The notes under the pieces were generated by a model. That model was not told the origin of the DNA, did not search any database, and saw only the letters and a list, made by a program, of their open reading frames with translations. 23,456 nt of DNA from NCBI GenBank assembly GCA_003343805.1, contig QAKM01000091.1, positions 1 to 23,456 of the forward strand, read 5' to 3'. The DNA is from Bacillota bacterium. Its GTDB lineage: Bacteria; Bacillota; Clostridia; Christensenellales; Borkfalkiaceae. Positions 1-9,024 of this stretch are shown here, piece by piece (within the stretch, counting starts at the first letter, position 1; every line of letters starts with the position of its first letter). The position numbers were made by a program, and so were the translations under genes.

Positions 1-52
1 CGAGCGCTTCGGTCGTGATGCGCTCCATGCTTTCCGGTCTTACATTGCTCAT
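1..52 (-). CDS. Start of an unidentified gene, cut by the window edge
   Basis: Only the first 17 codons are inside the window (reading MSNVRPESMERITTEAL). The ATG at 50-52 has a good Shine-Dalgarno site, AGGAG at 59-63, six bases upstream. The start lies 25 bases after the stop of the acetyltransferase gene on the same strand, so the two are probably co-transcribed. The fragment is too short to assign a family, and no function is proposed. Confidence 0.6.
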   Translation of the reverse strand, partial: MSNVRPESMERITTEAL

Positions 53-77
53 AAGTTTCTCCTGAAAGATGATTGTT

Positions 78-527
78 TTAAATTTGTTTTTCCCGCACGA
101 GCACCGAGAGCCCGGCGTCGGAAAAACCGTTCTTTAAGTAAAACGAATAGGCAGGATAGGCGCGCTCGGTATTGAGCATGGCGCCGAAAACGCCCTCTTC
201 GGCAAGGCGGGTGCGTATTTCATCGAGAAGTCTGCTTCCGATCCCCTTCCCCTGAAAGGAGGGCGCGACGCAGAACTCGTCGAGATAAAATTCCATCCCC
301 ATGCGCCACGGTTTCAAAAAGCCTGCGGCAAGCCCGACGATGCGCCCGCCGCTTTCTGCCACAAACCCGCGGAAAGAGGCAAGAGAAAAGCAATTTTCAA
401 AATAGCGCTGCGCTTCTTCGGGCGAGACGTCCTCGTTCCACGGCGGCTCGGAGAACACGGTACAAAAGAGCGCACTGCATGCACCGATGTCTGCCCGTTC
501 CATTGGCCTGAAATGCAATTCACTCAT
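78..527 (-). CDS. GNAT-family N-acetyltransferase
   Basis: This 149-residue protein has the layout of a single-domain GCN5-related N-acetyltransferase, which transfers acetyl from acetyl-CoA to an amine. The acetyl-CoA pyrophosphate-binding motif is visible as QGKGIG at residues 92-97. It follows the strand EFYLDEFCVAPSF, and a helix SRLLDEIRTRL comes after it. The C-terminal YPAYSFYLKNGF is the usual last strand-helix of the family. The substrate cannot be told from sequence. The ATG at 525-527 has no convincing Shine-Dalgarno site, because AAGG abuts it. It is kept because the N-terminal beta strand (LHFRPMERADIG) would be lost with the next ATG at 503. It lies 25 bases upstream of the partial gene on the same strand, and a repeat region lies behind it. 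Confidence 0.85.
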   Translation of the reverse strand: MSELHFRPMERADIGACSALFCTVFSEPPWNEDVSPEEAQRYFENCFSLASFRGFVAESGGRIVGLAAGFLKPWRMGMEFYLDEFCVAPSFQGKGIGSRLLDEIRTRLAEEGVFGAMLNTERAYPAYSFYLKNGFSDAGLSVLVREKQI

Positions 528-579
528 CCTTATGCAAACTCATTTGAAAATCATGCCACAAGCAAAACCACGCTTTTGC

Positions 580-932
580 GCAGCAGGACTCAATTTGCGC
601 TTCTAAAATCACTGAGCCGAGCAGGGTTCCCCTGCGCTGGCTCCCCCAATTTGCACATACTTGTGCTTAAACTCGCGGAAAGATTTTTACGCAGCAAAAA
701 GATTTTCGCGAAATATACAATCACTTCCGCGAGGAGGGTCCCCCTCCGCAGCAGGACTCAATTTGCGCTTCCTAAAATCACTGAGCCGAGCAGGGTTCCC
801 CTGCGCTGGCTCCCCCAATTTGCACATACCTGTGCTTAAACTCGCGGAAAGATTTTTGCGTCAGCAAAAAGATTTTCGCGAAATATACAATCACTTCCGC
901 GAGGAGGGGCCCCCTCCGCTGCGGGACTCAAT
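580..932. repeat. Tandem repeat of a ~169-base hairpin-rich unit (two copies plus a remnant)
   Basis: Two nearly identical units run from 580 to 747 and from 748 to 917, and a diverged start of a third runs from 918 to about 932. Each unit holds several potential hairpins. One is a stem from AGCC..GCAGGG to CCCTGC..GGCT around 613-640. One is GCACA/TGTGC around 653-666. One is a longer hairpin with arms at 674-688 and 696-710 (843-859 and 864-880 in the second copy). In that last hairpin both arms carry AAGATTT, giving two adjacent G-A mismatches inside an otherwise paired stem. No gene is visible here: the open frames follow the repeat and have no ribosome binding site. It fills most of the 530 bases between guaA and the acetyltransferase gene. 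Confidence 0.85.
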
Positions 933-1016
933 TTGCCTTTTGCCAAAGGCTTATTGTCCAAAAAAGACAACTTCGTTCGTGGGTGATAACGCAAGTTGGA
1001 TGCAGGTTGCTCACCC

Positions 1017-1054
1017 CTCACGACTTTTTTGTGCCTGCACAAAAAAGTCGTGAG
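1017..1054. terminator. Perfect 18-bp palindrome just behind guaA
   Basis: Arms at 1017-1034 and 1037-1054 are exact reverse complements with only two bases between them (core TTTTTTGTGC CT GCACAAAAAA). It begins five bases after the guaA stop codon, where a transcript end is expected. There is no U-tract beyond the stem, so a classical intrinsic terminator is not certain. It could protect the 3' end or be a palindromic repeat. Confidence 0.55.
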
Positions 1055-1059
1055 CTCTC

Positions 1060-2592
1060 TCATTCCCATTCGATCGTAGCCGGGGGTTTGGAAGTGATAT
1101 CGTAGACGACGCGGCTCGCGTGCGGCACCTCGCCCGTGATGCGGAGGGAAATTTTTTCGAGCACCTCGTAAGGGATGCGCGCCCAATCGGCGGTCATGGC
1201 GTCCACGCTCGTGACGGCGCGGAGGGCGATGACGTTCTCGTAAGTGCGGAAATCCCCCTGCACGCCCACCGTCTTGCTGTTGGTGATGACGGCAAAGTAC
1301 TGCCAGATCTCGCGCGAAAGCCCCGCCTTTGCGATCTCGTCGCGGAAGATGAAGTCGGCAAGGCGCAACGTTTCCAGCTTTTCGCGCGTGACTTCGCCCA
1401 TGATGCGGATGGCAAGCCCCGGCCCCGGGAAGGGCTGACGCTGCACGACGGGATCGGGAAGGCCCAGCTCGGTGCCCACGCGGCGCACTTCGTCCTTGAA
1501 GAGGTCGCGCAAGGGCTCGACGATCTCCTTGAAGTCGACGACGGAGGGCAGCCCGCCCACGTTGTGATGCGATTTGATGACGGCGCTCTTGTCCTTCCCG
1601 CTCTCGATGACGTCGGGATAGATGGTCCCCTGCACCAAAAAGTCAACGGCACCGATCTTCTTCGCCTCCTGTTCAAAGACGCGGATGAACTCCTCGCCGA
1701 TGATCTTGCGCTTTTGTTCGGGCTCCTCGACGCCCGCGAGCTTGGAAAGGAAGAGCTCGCCCGCGTCCGCCTTGACAAGGTTCATCCCCAGCCCGTCGCG
1801 GAACACGGACATGACTTCCTCCGCCTCGCCGAGGCGCAGAAGGCCGTGGTCGACAAAGACGCAGATGAGGTTATCTCCCACCGCGCGGTGCACGAGGGTC
1901 GCCGCGACAGCGGAATCGACGCCGCCCGACATGGCACACAGGACCTTCTTGCCTGCCAGCTTTTCCTTGAGAGCCTTGACCTGCTCTTCGACGAAGCCCC
2001 CCATCGTCCAATCGCCCTTGGCATGACAGACGTTGTAGAGGAAATTTTTGAGGAGCGCATTGCCGTATTCGGAATGGACGACTTCGGGATGATACTGCAC
2101 GCCGTAGATGCGGTTTTCTTCATTGCCGTAGGCGGCGGGACAGCTTTCGGTGACTGCCAGGATGTCGAAGCCTGCGGGGACTTCGGCGACGTAGTCGGTA
2201 TGGCTCATCCACGAAACGCTCCGCGAGGGGATGCCCTCGGAGAGCGGGCTGTTTTTTACAAATTCCACATAGCGCTTGCCATATTCGCTCTCGGGAGCGT
2301 GCTCCACCTTCCCGCCCAGCGTATAGGCGATGAGCTGGCAGCCGTAGCAGATGCCGAGCACGGGGATGCCGAGCTCTAAAATTTTACGGTCGATGTGGGG
2401 GGATTTTTCGTCGTAGACGCTGTTGGGTCCGCCCGTAAAGATGATGCCGATGGGCGCGTACTCTTCGATCTCCTTCACGCTCATGGAGCAGGGCAAAAGA
2501 TCGCAGTAGACGCCGAGATCGCGCACGCGGCGGGCGATGAGCTGGTTGTACTGTCCGCCGAAGTCGAGGACCAATACTCTTTCGTGTTGCAT
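1060..2592 (-). CDS. guaA: GMP synthase (glutamine-hydrolysing)
   Basis: This 510-residue protein aminates XMP to GMP using ATP and glutamine, the last step of guanine nucleotide synthesis, in the cytoplasm. The N-terminal class I glutamine amidotransferase domain shows the nucleophile elbow LGICYGCQ with Cys82, and the His168/Glu170 pair in YHPEV. The ATP pyrophosphatase domain follows with its P-loop SGGVDS at 222-227. The C-terminal dimerisation domain ends in the family-typical sequence PPATIEWE. The length is normal. The ATG at 2590-2592 has AAGGAG six bases upstream. It lies downstream of guaB on the same strand, so the two steps from IMP to GMP sit together, with a hairpin in the 83-base gap that may reduce read-through. 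Nothing odd is seen in the protein. Confidence 0.98.
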   Translation of the reverse strand: MQHERVLVLDFGGQYNQLIARRVRDLGVYCDLLPCSMSVKEIEEYAPIGIIFTGGPNSVYDEKSPHIDRKILELGIPVLGICYGCQLIAYTLGGKVEHAPESEYGKRYVEFVKNSPLSEGIPSRSVSWMSHTDYVAEVPAGFDILAVTESCPAAYGNEENRIYGVQYHPEVVHSEYGNALLKNFLYNVCHAKGDWTMGGFVEEQVKALKEKLAGKKVLCAMSGGVDSAVAATLVHRAVGDNLICVFVDHGLLRLGEAEEVMSVFRDGLGMNLVKADAGELFLSKLAGVEEPEQKRKIIGEEFIRVFEQEAKKIGAVDFLVQGTIYPDVIESGKDKSAVIKSHHNVGGLPSVVDFKEIVEPLRDLFKDEVRRVGTELGLPDPVVQRQPFPGPGLAIRIMGEVTREKLETLRLADFIFRDEIAKAGLSREIWQYFAVITNSKTVGVQGDFRTYENVIALRAVTSVDAMTADWARIPYEVLEKISLRITGEVPHASRVVYDITSKPPATIEWE

Positions 2593-2637
2593 ACTTTCTC
2601 CTTGTCGGCGCCCGTGGGCAGCCGCATTTTCAATGGG

Positions 2638-2667
2638 AAAACGCCCGAGATAACGGTCGGGCGTTTT
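2638..2667 (-). terminator. Terminator-like hairpin between guaB and guaA
   Basis: Arms AAAACGCCCGA (2638-2648) and TCGGGCGTTTT (2657-2667) pair perfectly over 11 bases around an eight-base loop. Transcribed on the minus strand, the stem ends in four U residues followed by CCC. It sits nine bases beyond the guaB stop and 45 bases before the guaA start, so it could be a partial terminator that sets the guaB/guaA ratio. No promoter for guaA alone was found in the short gap. Confidence 0.65.
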
Positions 2668-2675
2668 GGTCTATT

Positions 2676-4788
<2,113 letters not shown>

Positions 4789-4846
4789 GGGTATGGCCTG
4801 AAATAGGTTGATAAAAACACGGATGTTCGGTGCAATAATTTAGGCT

Positions 4847-4875
4847 ATTTTACCATATTGCCCTGAAAAAATCAA
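4847..4875 (-). promoter_or_regulatory. Sigma-A promoter for the membrane protein-guaB-guaA unit
   Basis: On the minus strand, the -35 TTGATT (4870-4875) and the -10 TAAAAT (4847-4852) are 17 bases apart, and the -10 is extended by TGG. Transcription would start near 4840, about 50 bases before the first start codon. Confidence 0.8.
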
Positions 4876-4927
4876 CCGAAAAAACAAAAAAAGTCATGCG
4901 GAGCGCCCCGTTTTCATAAGTTAGAGC

Positions 4928-5584
4928 ATGAAAAAACTGCCCATTGCACTTCTTGTTCCCCTCTTTGCCCTTGCCGCCCTCACGGGATGCGGGGGTGAGG
5001 ACTATGCAGAGCACATCTCCGACGTCCGGAGCGACTGCTTCCTCGCCGAAACGGAGGACTTTTCCCTCACCGTGTCCTGCATCTCCCGCGAAGTCCCCTA
5101 TGCCGCCGACGGCGTTGCCTGCACGCGCTCCGACCTCATCGAGATCGTCTTAAAGCCCGCTGCCGACCGGGAGAGCGAAAACGCAAGCTATTCCGTCACC
5201 CTTCACGGTACGCCCGCCGTGAGCGGAGAGCTCTCCTACCGCTCGGTCAAGGGCGACTATTTCCTCTCGCAGGGGGTGACCGCCTTCCCCGAGGGGAGCA
5301 TTTCGCTGACCGTCGTCGAGAACGGCACGGCACACGAGATCACGGCGACCTCCGTCCGGACGCAGGAGATGCTCACGCCCGAGGAGGCCGTGGACTTTGC
5401 CGTCCGGGCGGAACAGGAGCTCATCGGCCGCATGACGGGCAAGCGCTTTGCGGGCGAATTTCAGGTGCGCCTTGTCAAGCGCGGCAGGGCTTATTACTAT
5501 GTGGGGATCATCGGGAAGGAAGAGAGCGCCGCGCTCCTCTTAGACGCCGAGACGGGCGAAGTTTTGGCGCGCCGCGTGCGGTGA
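4928..5584 (+). CDS. Predicted lipoprotein with a PepSY-like C-terminus
   Basis: This 218-residue protein begins with a lipoprotein signal peptide: MKK, a hydrophobic stretch at residues 4-18, then the lipobox LTGC with the lipidated Cys21. It should be exported and anchored to the outer face of the membrane. Residues about 60-140 look like beta strands of unknown family. The C-terminal 60 residues (EEAVDFAVRAEQEL, then YYYVGIIG and LLLDAETGEVLARR) resemble a PepSY domain, a fold often found in secreted proteins that modulate peptidases. This match is by eye and uncertain. The ATG has only a poor ribosome binding site. The gene is divergent from the guaB unit and is followed by a long non-coding gap. 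Confidence 0.8.
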   Translation: MKKLPIALLVPLFALAALTGCGGEDYAEHISDVRSDCFLAETEDFSLTVSCISREVPYAADGVACTRSDLIEIVLKPAADRESENASYSVTLHGTPAVSGELSYRSVKGDYFLSQGVTAFPEGSISLTVVENGTAHEITATSVRTQEMLTPEEAVDFAVRAEQELIGRMTGKRFAGEFQVRLVKRGRAYYYVGIIGKEESAALLLDAETGEVLARRVR

Positions 5585-5607
5585 GAGCTTCCGCTGCCCT
5601 CTCCCCG

Positions 5608-5635
5608 TTTGAGGGGCTCCCTGCATGGGTATAAT
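5608..5635 (+). promoter_or_regulatory. Possible promoter with a long leader to the flavoredoxin gene
   Basis: A perfect -10 TATAAT lies at 5630-5635, with a weak -35 TTTGAG at 5608-5613, 16 bases upstream. If used, it would give a leader of about 320 bases that contains the two hairpins at 5777-5811 and 5838-5862. Confidence 0.4.
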
Positions 5636-5776
5636 AGAGATGAAATGCCCGACAAAGGATCGCGCCGCAGAGAAAGCGGGCGCAAGGCCCGAGCGAGCAA
5701 AAAAAGAATACTTCCTCGCTTGAGTTCCGAGCAAGACAAGGAGAGCGCGGCTTTGCCGACAGGCGTTTACAGGGCT

Positions 5777-5811
5777 CCCGCAAAGATTTTGCGAAGCAAA
5801 AGATTTGTGGG
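5777..5811. repeat. Dispersed hairpin repeat with tandem G-A mismatch
   Basis: The arms CCCGCAAAGATTTTGC (5777-5792) and GCAAAAGATTTGTGGG (5796-5811) pair around a GAA loop. Only the two central G-A positions fail to pair, and there is one G-T wobble. The same AAGATTT-on-both-arms design occurs in the tandem repeat at 674-710 and 843-880. The flanks CAGGGCTCCCGC and GGGAAnAGGAG are shared with 8917-8960. Confidence 0.7.
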
Positions 5812-5965
5812 AAGAGGAGAAGCAGGCATAAAAAGCAATGCGTTTGCCGATGGCGAACGCATGCGAAACGTGCCTTGCTTCGACGAGTAAGTGACCAAGG
5901 CAAAACGCAAGCTCGACACAGTATTGCGACGGAAATCGAGCGAGCGGACATAAGGAGCGAACACT

Positions 5966-6526
5966 ATGAGAAAGAATTTTGGCGCAAGACCCATCCTCTA
6001 CCCCCAACCCGTGCTCATCATCGCAACGTATGACGAGAACGGCAGCCCCGACGCCATGAACGCCGCGTGGGGCGGCACCGCCGACGAGGATAAGATCTTC
6101 CTCTGCCTCAGCGCGGGGCACAAGACGACGAAGAACCTGCTTGCCCGCAAAGCGTTTACGGTGAGCGTGGGCACGGAGAAGGAGCTCGTCCCCTGCGACT
6201 ATGTGGGCGTGGTCTCGGCTAACGACGTGGAGGACAAGTTCCAAAAGACGGGCTGGCATATCCAAAAGAGCGCCTTCGTCGACGCTCCCCTCATCGATGA
6301 GCTCCCCCTCGCCTTTGAATGCGAACTTGAAAGCTATGACGCCGAAACAGGGATGCTCATCGGCAAGGTGAAGAACGTCTGCGCGGACGAGAGCATCCTT
6401 TCGGACAAGGGAAAGATCGACCCCGAAAAGCTCTCCCCCATCACCTTCGACCCCGTGAACAACGCCTATCTGCGCCTCGGCGGCAAGGCGGGCAATGCCT
6501 TCCGCGACGGGCTTCAGCTCAAATAA
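5966..6526 (+). CDS. Flavin reductase-like (flavoredoxin family) FMN-binding protein
   Basis: This 186-residue protein belongs by eye to the flavin reductase-like/flavoredoxin family, small FMN-binding split-barrel proteins of anaerobes that pass electrons or reduce flavins. Family features are the start RPILYPQPVLIIATYDENGSPDAMNAAWGG, then IFLCLSAGHKTTKNLLARKAFTVSV, and a late KVKNVCADESIL segment. The length is typical for the family. It has no signal peptide and should be cytoplasmic. The redox partner is unknown. The ATG at 5966 has AAGGAG at 5952-5957, eight bases upstream. It stands alone, with an intrinsic terminator right behind it (6550-6581). Confidence 0.88.
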   Translation: MRKNFGARPILYPQPVLIIATYDENGSPDAMNAAWGGTADEDKIFLCLSAGHKTTKNLLARKAFTVSVGTEKELVPCDYVGVVSANDVEDKFQKTGWHIQKSAFVDAPLIDELPLAFECELESYDAETGMLIGKVKNVCADESILSDKGKIDPEKLSPITFDPVNNAYLRLGGKAGNAFRDGLQLK

Positions 6527-6549
6527 CGCAGGCGAAGCACAATGCGCGG

Positions 6550-6581
6550 GCGCCCCGGACAAAACGGGGCGCTTTCCTTTT
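6550..6581 (+). terminator. Intrinsic terminator of the flavoredoxin gene
   Basis: Arms GCGCCCCG (6550-6557) and CGGGGCGC (6565-6572) pair around a seven-base loop and are followed by TTTCCTTTT. It lies 23 bases behind the stop codon. Confidence 0.85.
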
Positions 6582-6582
6582 C

Positions 6583-6615
6583 AAAAACTTGCAGCGCGCT
6601 CCGATCGGGGCGCGC
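6583..6615 (-). terminator. Probable terminator of pyk
   Basis: On the minus strand, an 11-base-pair stem (6594-6604 with 6605-6615, one G-U pair, so the innermost pairs must open as a loop) is followed by TGCAAGTTTTTG. It lies 26 bases beyond the pyk stop codon and back to back with the flavoredoxin terminator. The U-tract starts late, so efficiency is uncertain. Confidence 0.55.
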
Positions 6616-6626
6616 CGCGCATTCTT

Positions 6627-6654
6627 TTATACCGTTTCGATTATACCGTTTCGA
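6627..6654. repeat. 14-base tandem duplication across the pyk stop codon
   Basis: TTATACCGTTTCGA occurs twice head to tail, at 6627-6640 and 6641-6654. In the pyk reading direction each copy reads TCGAAACGGTATAA, so the final Glu-Thr-Val-stop is duplicated. Only the first copy in that direction (6641-6654) is translated. It looks like a slippage duplication with no effect on the protein. Confidence 0.85.
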
Positions 6655-8053
6655 TGTTGATGAGGTTGGAGTTGCCGCTCTTGCCGTTGGGGGTGCCGCC
6701 CGTGATGACGATGACGTCGCCGGGTTTCACGAGCCCCGAATCCTTGGCGGCCTGCTTTGCAAAATGGAAGAGGACGTCGACGGAATGATACTCCTCGCTG
6801 AGAGCGGGCATGACGCCCCAACTCAGGGCGAGCTTGCGGTAGCTCCGCTCGTCCGTCGTCATGCCGATGATGTCGATCATGGGGCGGAAGCGGGAGACCA
6901 TCTTGGCGGTGCCGCCCGTGCGCGTGCAGACGACGATGGCCTTTGCCTTGACGTCGCGCGCAAGCAGGCACGCCGAGTGCGACAGGGCATCCGAAAGGCT
7001 GGTGATGTCAAAGTCGGCATCGTCCACCTTCTGGATGAACTTGGAGCGCGACTCCGCCTGCACGCAGATGCGCGCCATCGCCTTGACCGCCTCGACGGGA
7101 TATTCACCCGCCGCCGTCTCACCCGAGAGCATGACGGCGCTCGAACCGTCGTACACGGCATTGGCGACGTCGGAGATCTCCGCACGGGTGGGACGAGGCT
7201 TGCTGATCATGGATTCGAGCATCTCCGTCGCCGTGATGCACCGCTTGCCCGCCACGCGGCAGGCGCGGATGATGGTCTTTTGGATATCGGGCAGTTCCTC
7301 GTAGGGGATCTCCACGCCCATGTCGCCGCGGCCGATCATGATGCCGTCCGAAACGTCCAGAATTTCTTTGAGGTTGTTGACGCCCGCCCGATTCTCGATC
7401 TTGGCGATGAGGTCGATGTCGTCCGACCCGTTCTCGTGCAGGAAGTTCCTGACATCGACGATGTCCTGCGCGCGGGAGACGAAGGAGCAGGCGACAAAGT
7501 CCACTTTATGCTCGATGCCGAAGAGAAGGTCCTTCTTGTCCTGTTCGGAAAGATAGGTGAGATGCAGCTCCTTTTCGGGGAAGAACATACTCTTGCGGGA
7601 AGAGAGCTCGCCGCCGATGACGACCTTGCAGACAACGTCGGGCGCTTTTATCTCCTGCACTTCAAAGACCATCAGGCCGTTGTTGAGCAAGATCTTGTCG
7701 CCGGGAAGAAGATCTTCGCAGATGCCCTTGTAGGAGACGGATACGCGCGTCTCGTCGCCCTCGATCTCCTCCGTCGTGAAGGTGAAGGGATCCCCTTCGT
7801 TCAGCGTCACTTTTCCGTTCTTGAAGGTGCGGATGCGGAACTCGGGCCCCTTGGTATCGAGCAGGATGGGCAGCGGGATATTCTTCTCCTCGCGCACGCG
7901 CTTGATGATCTCGATCTTCTTGGCATGGTCCTCGTGCGTCCCGTGCGAGAAGTTGAGCCTCACAACATTCATGCCTGCATCCGCCATCGCGGAGATGACT
8001 TCCTGCGTCTCGGACGCGGGCCCCAACGTACAAACGATCTTGGTCTTTTTCAT
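6641..8053 (-). CDS. pyk: Pyruvate kinase
   Basis: This 470-residue enzyme converts phosphoenolpyruvate and ADP to pyruvate and ATP, the last step of glycolysis. It starts with the family's TKIVCTLGPAS, then VRLNFSHGTHEDH and LLDTKGPEFR. The active-site segment is MIGRGDMGVEIPYEELP, and the signature loop is TRAEISDVANAVYDGSSAVMLSGETAAGEYP. The A, B and C domains are all present. There is no extra C-terminal phosphohistidine domain of the kind many Bacilli carry. I chose the ATG at 8051-8053 over the TTG three bases upstream because it gives a seven-base spacing to the GGAGGAG site. It has its own promoter at 8086-8113 and appears monocistronic. Confidence 0.98.
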   Translation of the reverse strand: MKKTKIVCTLGPASETQEVISAMADAGMNVVRLNFSHGTHEDHAKKIEIIKRVREEKNIPLPILLDTKGPEFRIRTFKNGKVTLNEGDPFTFTTEEIEGDETRVSVSYKGICEDLLPGDKILLNNGLMVFEVQEIKAPDVVCKVVIGGELSSRKSMFFPEKELHLTYLSEQDKKDLLFGIEHKVDFVACSFVSRAQDIVDVRNFLHENGSDDIDLIAKIENRAGVNNLKEILDVSDGIMIGRGDMGVEIPYEELPDIQKTIIRACRVAGKRCITATEMLESMISKPRPTRAEISDVANAVYDGSSAVMLSGETAAGEYPVEAVKAMARICVQAESRSKFIQKVDDADFDITSLSDALSHSACLLARDVKAKAIVVCTRTGGTAKMVSRFRPMIDIIGMTTDERSYRKLALSWGVMPALSEEYHSVDVLFHFAKQAAKDSGLVKPGDVIVITGGTPNGKSGNSNLINIETV

Positions 8054-8085
8054 CAAAACTCTCCTCCGACCTATTTAATACCTCT

Positions 8086-8113
8086 ATTTTATCACATTTT
8101 TCGCAAATTTCAA
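8086..8113 (-). promoter_or_regulatory. Sigma-A promoter of pyk
   Basis: On the minus strand, -35 TTGAAA (8108-8113) and -10 TAAAAT (8086-8091) are separated by 16 bases, and TG one base before the -10 makes it extended. The start point would be near 8079, leaving a leader of about 25 bases. Confidence 0.8.
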
Positions 8114-8277
8114 GCCCCTTTTCAAAAAATATAGGAAAGAATGTGAAGAAAATCCCCGCCCCGTCACAAAGGCAGGAAAAGCGCAAAACAAATTGAAAAC
8201 GAAAAGAAAATATCCCGACGATCCCCAAAGAATTTGCACGACAGGCGGGCAAAATGCGAGCGTTTTTTTGGAAAGTA

Positions 8278-8286
8278 TGCTATAAT
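8278..8286 (+). promoter_or_regulatory. Extended -10 promoter of rnpB
   Basis: TGCTATAAT (8278-8286) is a perfect extended -10 element that ends six bases before the first paired base of the RNase P RNA. No good -35 is seen at 16-18 bases. The 170 bases between this and the pyk promoter show nothing else. Confidence 0.75.
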
Positions 8287-8291
8287 ACTCC

Positions 8292-8647
8292 CGATCCGAG
8301 CGGGCTGCGCGGCCGCGGCGCGTGAAAACGCGATGAGGAAAGTCCGGGCATCACAGGGCAGGACGCCTGATAACGTCAGGTGAAGGCGACTTCAAGGAAA
8401 GTGCAACAGAAATAGACCGCAGTGCCCTTCGGGGTGCTGTAAGGATGGAAAGGCGAGGTAAGAGCTCACCGACGGGACGGTAACGCCCCGTGCCATGTAA
8501 ACCCCGTCCGATGCAAGTTTGGGCTCTGTTCTTATGGGCTGCCCGTCCGAGCAGAGCCGTGAATAACGCTTGAGCCCGCCGGTGACGGCGGGCGTAGATA
8601 AATGACCGCGCTCGACAGAACCCGGCTTACAGGCCCGTCTCGGATCG
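8292..8647 (+). ncRNA. rnpB: RNase P RNA, type A
   Basis: This is the catalytic RNA that trims 5' leaders from tRNA precursors. The conserved core elements are all present in order: GAGGAAAGTCCGGGC (from about 8335), ACAGAAA near 8407, GGCGAGGTAAGAGCTCACC (about 8452-8470), the GTAAACCCC segment (about 8499), AGATAAATGAC (about 8595) and ACAGAACCCGGCTTACAG (about 8615-8632). The ends are placed by the P1 stem, where CGATCCGAG (8292-8300) pairs with CTCGGATCG (8639-8647). The layout fits the ancestral type A rather than the Bacillus type B. An extended -10 precedes it and an intrinsic terminator follows. It lies 99 bases upstream of a tRNA gene, which would be one of its substrates. Confidence 0.96.
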
Positions 8648-8661
8648 TTTTGAGATCACAC

Positions 8662-8686
8662 CCCCGCTCCACCGAGCGGGGTTTTT
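8662..8686 (+). terminator. Intrinsic terminator of rnpB
   Basis: CCCCGCTC (8662-8669) pairs with GAGCGGGG (8674-8681) around CACC and is followed by five T residues. Confidence 0.92.
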
Positions 8687-8707
8687 GCTGCAGCGGCTCA
8701 AAATCGC

Positions 8708-8736
8708 TTGCCAAAGTACACCTGGTTTGATATAAT
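8708..8736 (+). promoter_or_regulatory. Sigma-A promoter of tRNA-Pro
   Basis: -35 TTGCCA (8708-8713) and -10 TATAAT (8731-8736) are exactly 17 bases apart, with TGA just before the -10. The predicted start is near 8743, about four bases before the mature tRNA. Confidence 0.88.
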
Positions 8737-8746
8737 ATCCATCGTT

Positions 8747-8823
8747 CGAGGCGTAGCGCAGTTTGGTAGCGCGCTTGGTTCGGGACCAAGAGGTCGTGGG
8801 TTCAAATCCCGTCGCCTCGACCA
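8747..8823 (+). tRNA. tRNA-Pro (anticodon CGG)
   Basis: The 77-base sequence folds as a complete tRNA with an encoded CCA end. The acceptor CGAGGCG (8747-8753) pairs with CGCCTCG (8813-8819), the discriminator base is A8820, and CCA is at 8821-8823. The anticodon loop TTCGGGA, between CTTGG and CCAAG, gives anticodon CGG. The T-arm has the standard GGTTCAAATCC. It has its own promoter and terminator. Its 3' end recurs twice downstream, at 9025-9070 and 9328-9348, as expected of a gene used as an integration site. Confidence 0.97.
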
Positions 8824-8827
8824 AAAG

Positions 8828-8858
8828 CACCGAAGAGACTTCTCTCTGCGGTGTTTTT
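8828..8858 (+). terminator. Terminator of tRNA-Pro
   Basis: CACCG (8828-8832) pairs with CGGTG (8849-8853), with inner AGAGA/TCTCT pairs, and is followed by five T residues. It starts four bases after the CCA end. Confidence 0.8.
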
Positions 8859-8922
8859 GTTTGTGCTGCGGTTTAGGCCGCGCCTCTTGGCCCCACGGCC
8901 AAGCGCGCTCTTTTTCAGGGCT

Positions 8923-8952
8923 CCCGCGCAAACGCGAATGCGGATGTGCGGG
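8923..8952. repeat. Diverged member of the dispersed hairpin family
   Basis: CCCGCGCAAACGC (8923-8935) can pair with GCGGATGTGCGGG (8940-8952) around GAAT, with an internal AA/GA mismatch and one wobble pair. The flanks CAGGGCTCCCGC (8917-8928) and GGGAAAAGGAG match the flanks of the hairpin at 5777-5811. The left arm has lost AAGATTT, so this copy is degenerate. It sits between the tRNA-Pro terminator and the first truncated tRNA copy. Confidence 0.5.
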
Positions 8953-9024
8953 AAAAGGAGGAACAAGCCATGCAGCCACGCCGCGAGGCACACAGCGGCG
9001 GGCATACAGGCTTTGTTCCGACGC

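Larger units (their letters stand above)
5585..5965. other. Non-coding gap with repeat hairpins
   Basis: This 380-base stretch between the lipoprotein and flavoredoxin genes shows no convincing gene: the 93-codon open frame at 5609-5890 has no ribosome binding site and runs through hairpins. It holds a possible promoter (5608-5635), a member of a dispersed hairpin family (5777-5811) and a strong hairpin at 5838-5862 (11-base arms ATGCGTTTGCC and GGCGAACGCAT, loop GAT, one wobble pair). The segment from about 5771 to 5833 resembles 8917-8975 near the tRNA-Pro gene. Confidence 0.6.

Noticed and set aside
580..932. CRISPR array
   Set aside because: The repeated unit is about 169 bases with no short repeat/unique spacer alternation.
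513..1053. Open frames of 108-130 codons on the plus strand
   Set aside because: They run through the tandem repeat and its hairpins, have no ribosome binding site, and their sequence repeats only because the DNA does.
1120..2379. 419-codon plus-strand frame opposite guaA
   Set aside because: guaA has every catalytic motif. The opposite frame is a product of G+C-rich codon use and matches no known protein.
4789..4846. Purine riboswitch ahead of the guaB unit
   Set aside because: The leader after the predicted start point is only about 50 bases and shows no purine aptamer elements.
5609..5890. 93-codon frame in the lipoprotein-flavoredoxin gap
   Set aside because: It has no ribosome binding site, an unusual basic composition, and crosses two hairpins of a repeat family.
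5690..5945. Nine-base direct repeat CGAGCGAGC at 5690-5698 and 5937-5945 as a target-site duplication around a small transposon
   Set aside because: No convincing terminal inverted repeats lie inside it, and the motif is low complexity.
6542..8134. 530-codon plus-strand frame opposite pyk
   Set aside because: It runs across two terminator hairpins and is antisense to a complete pyruvate kinase.
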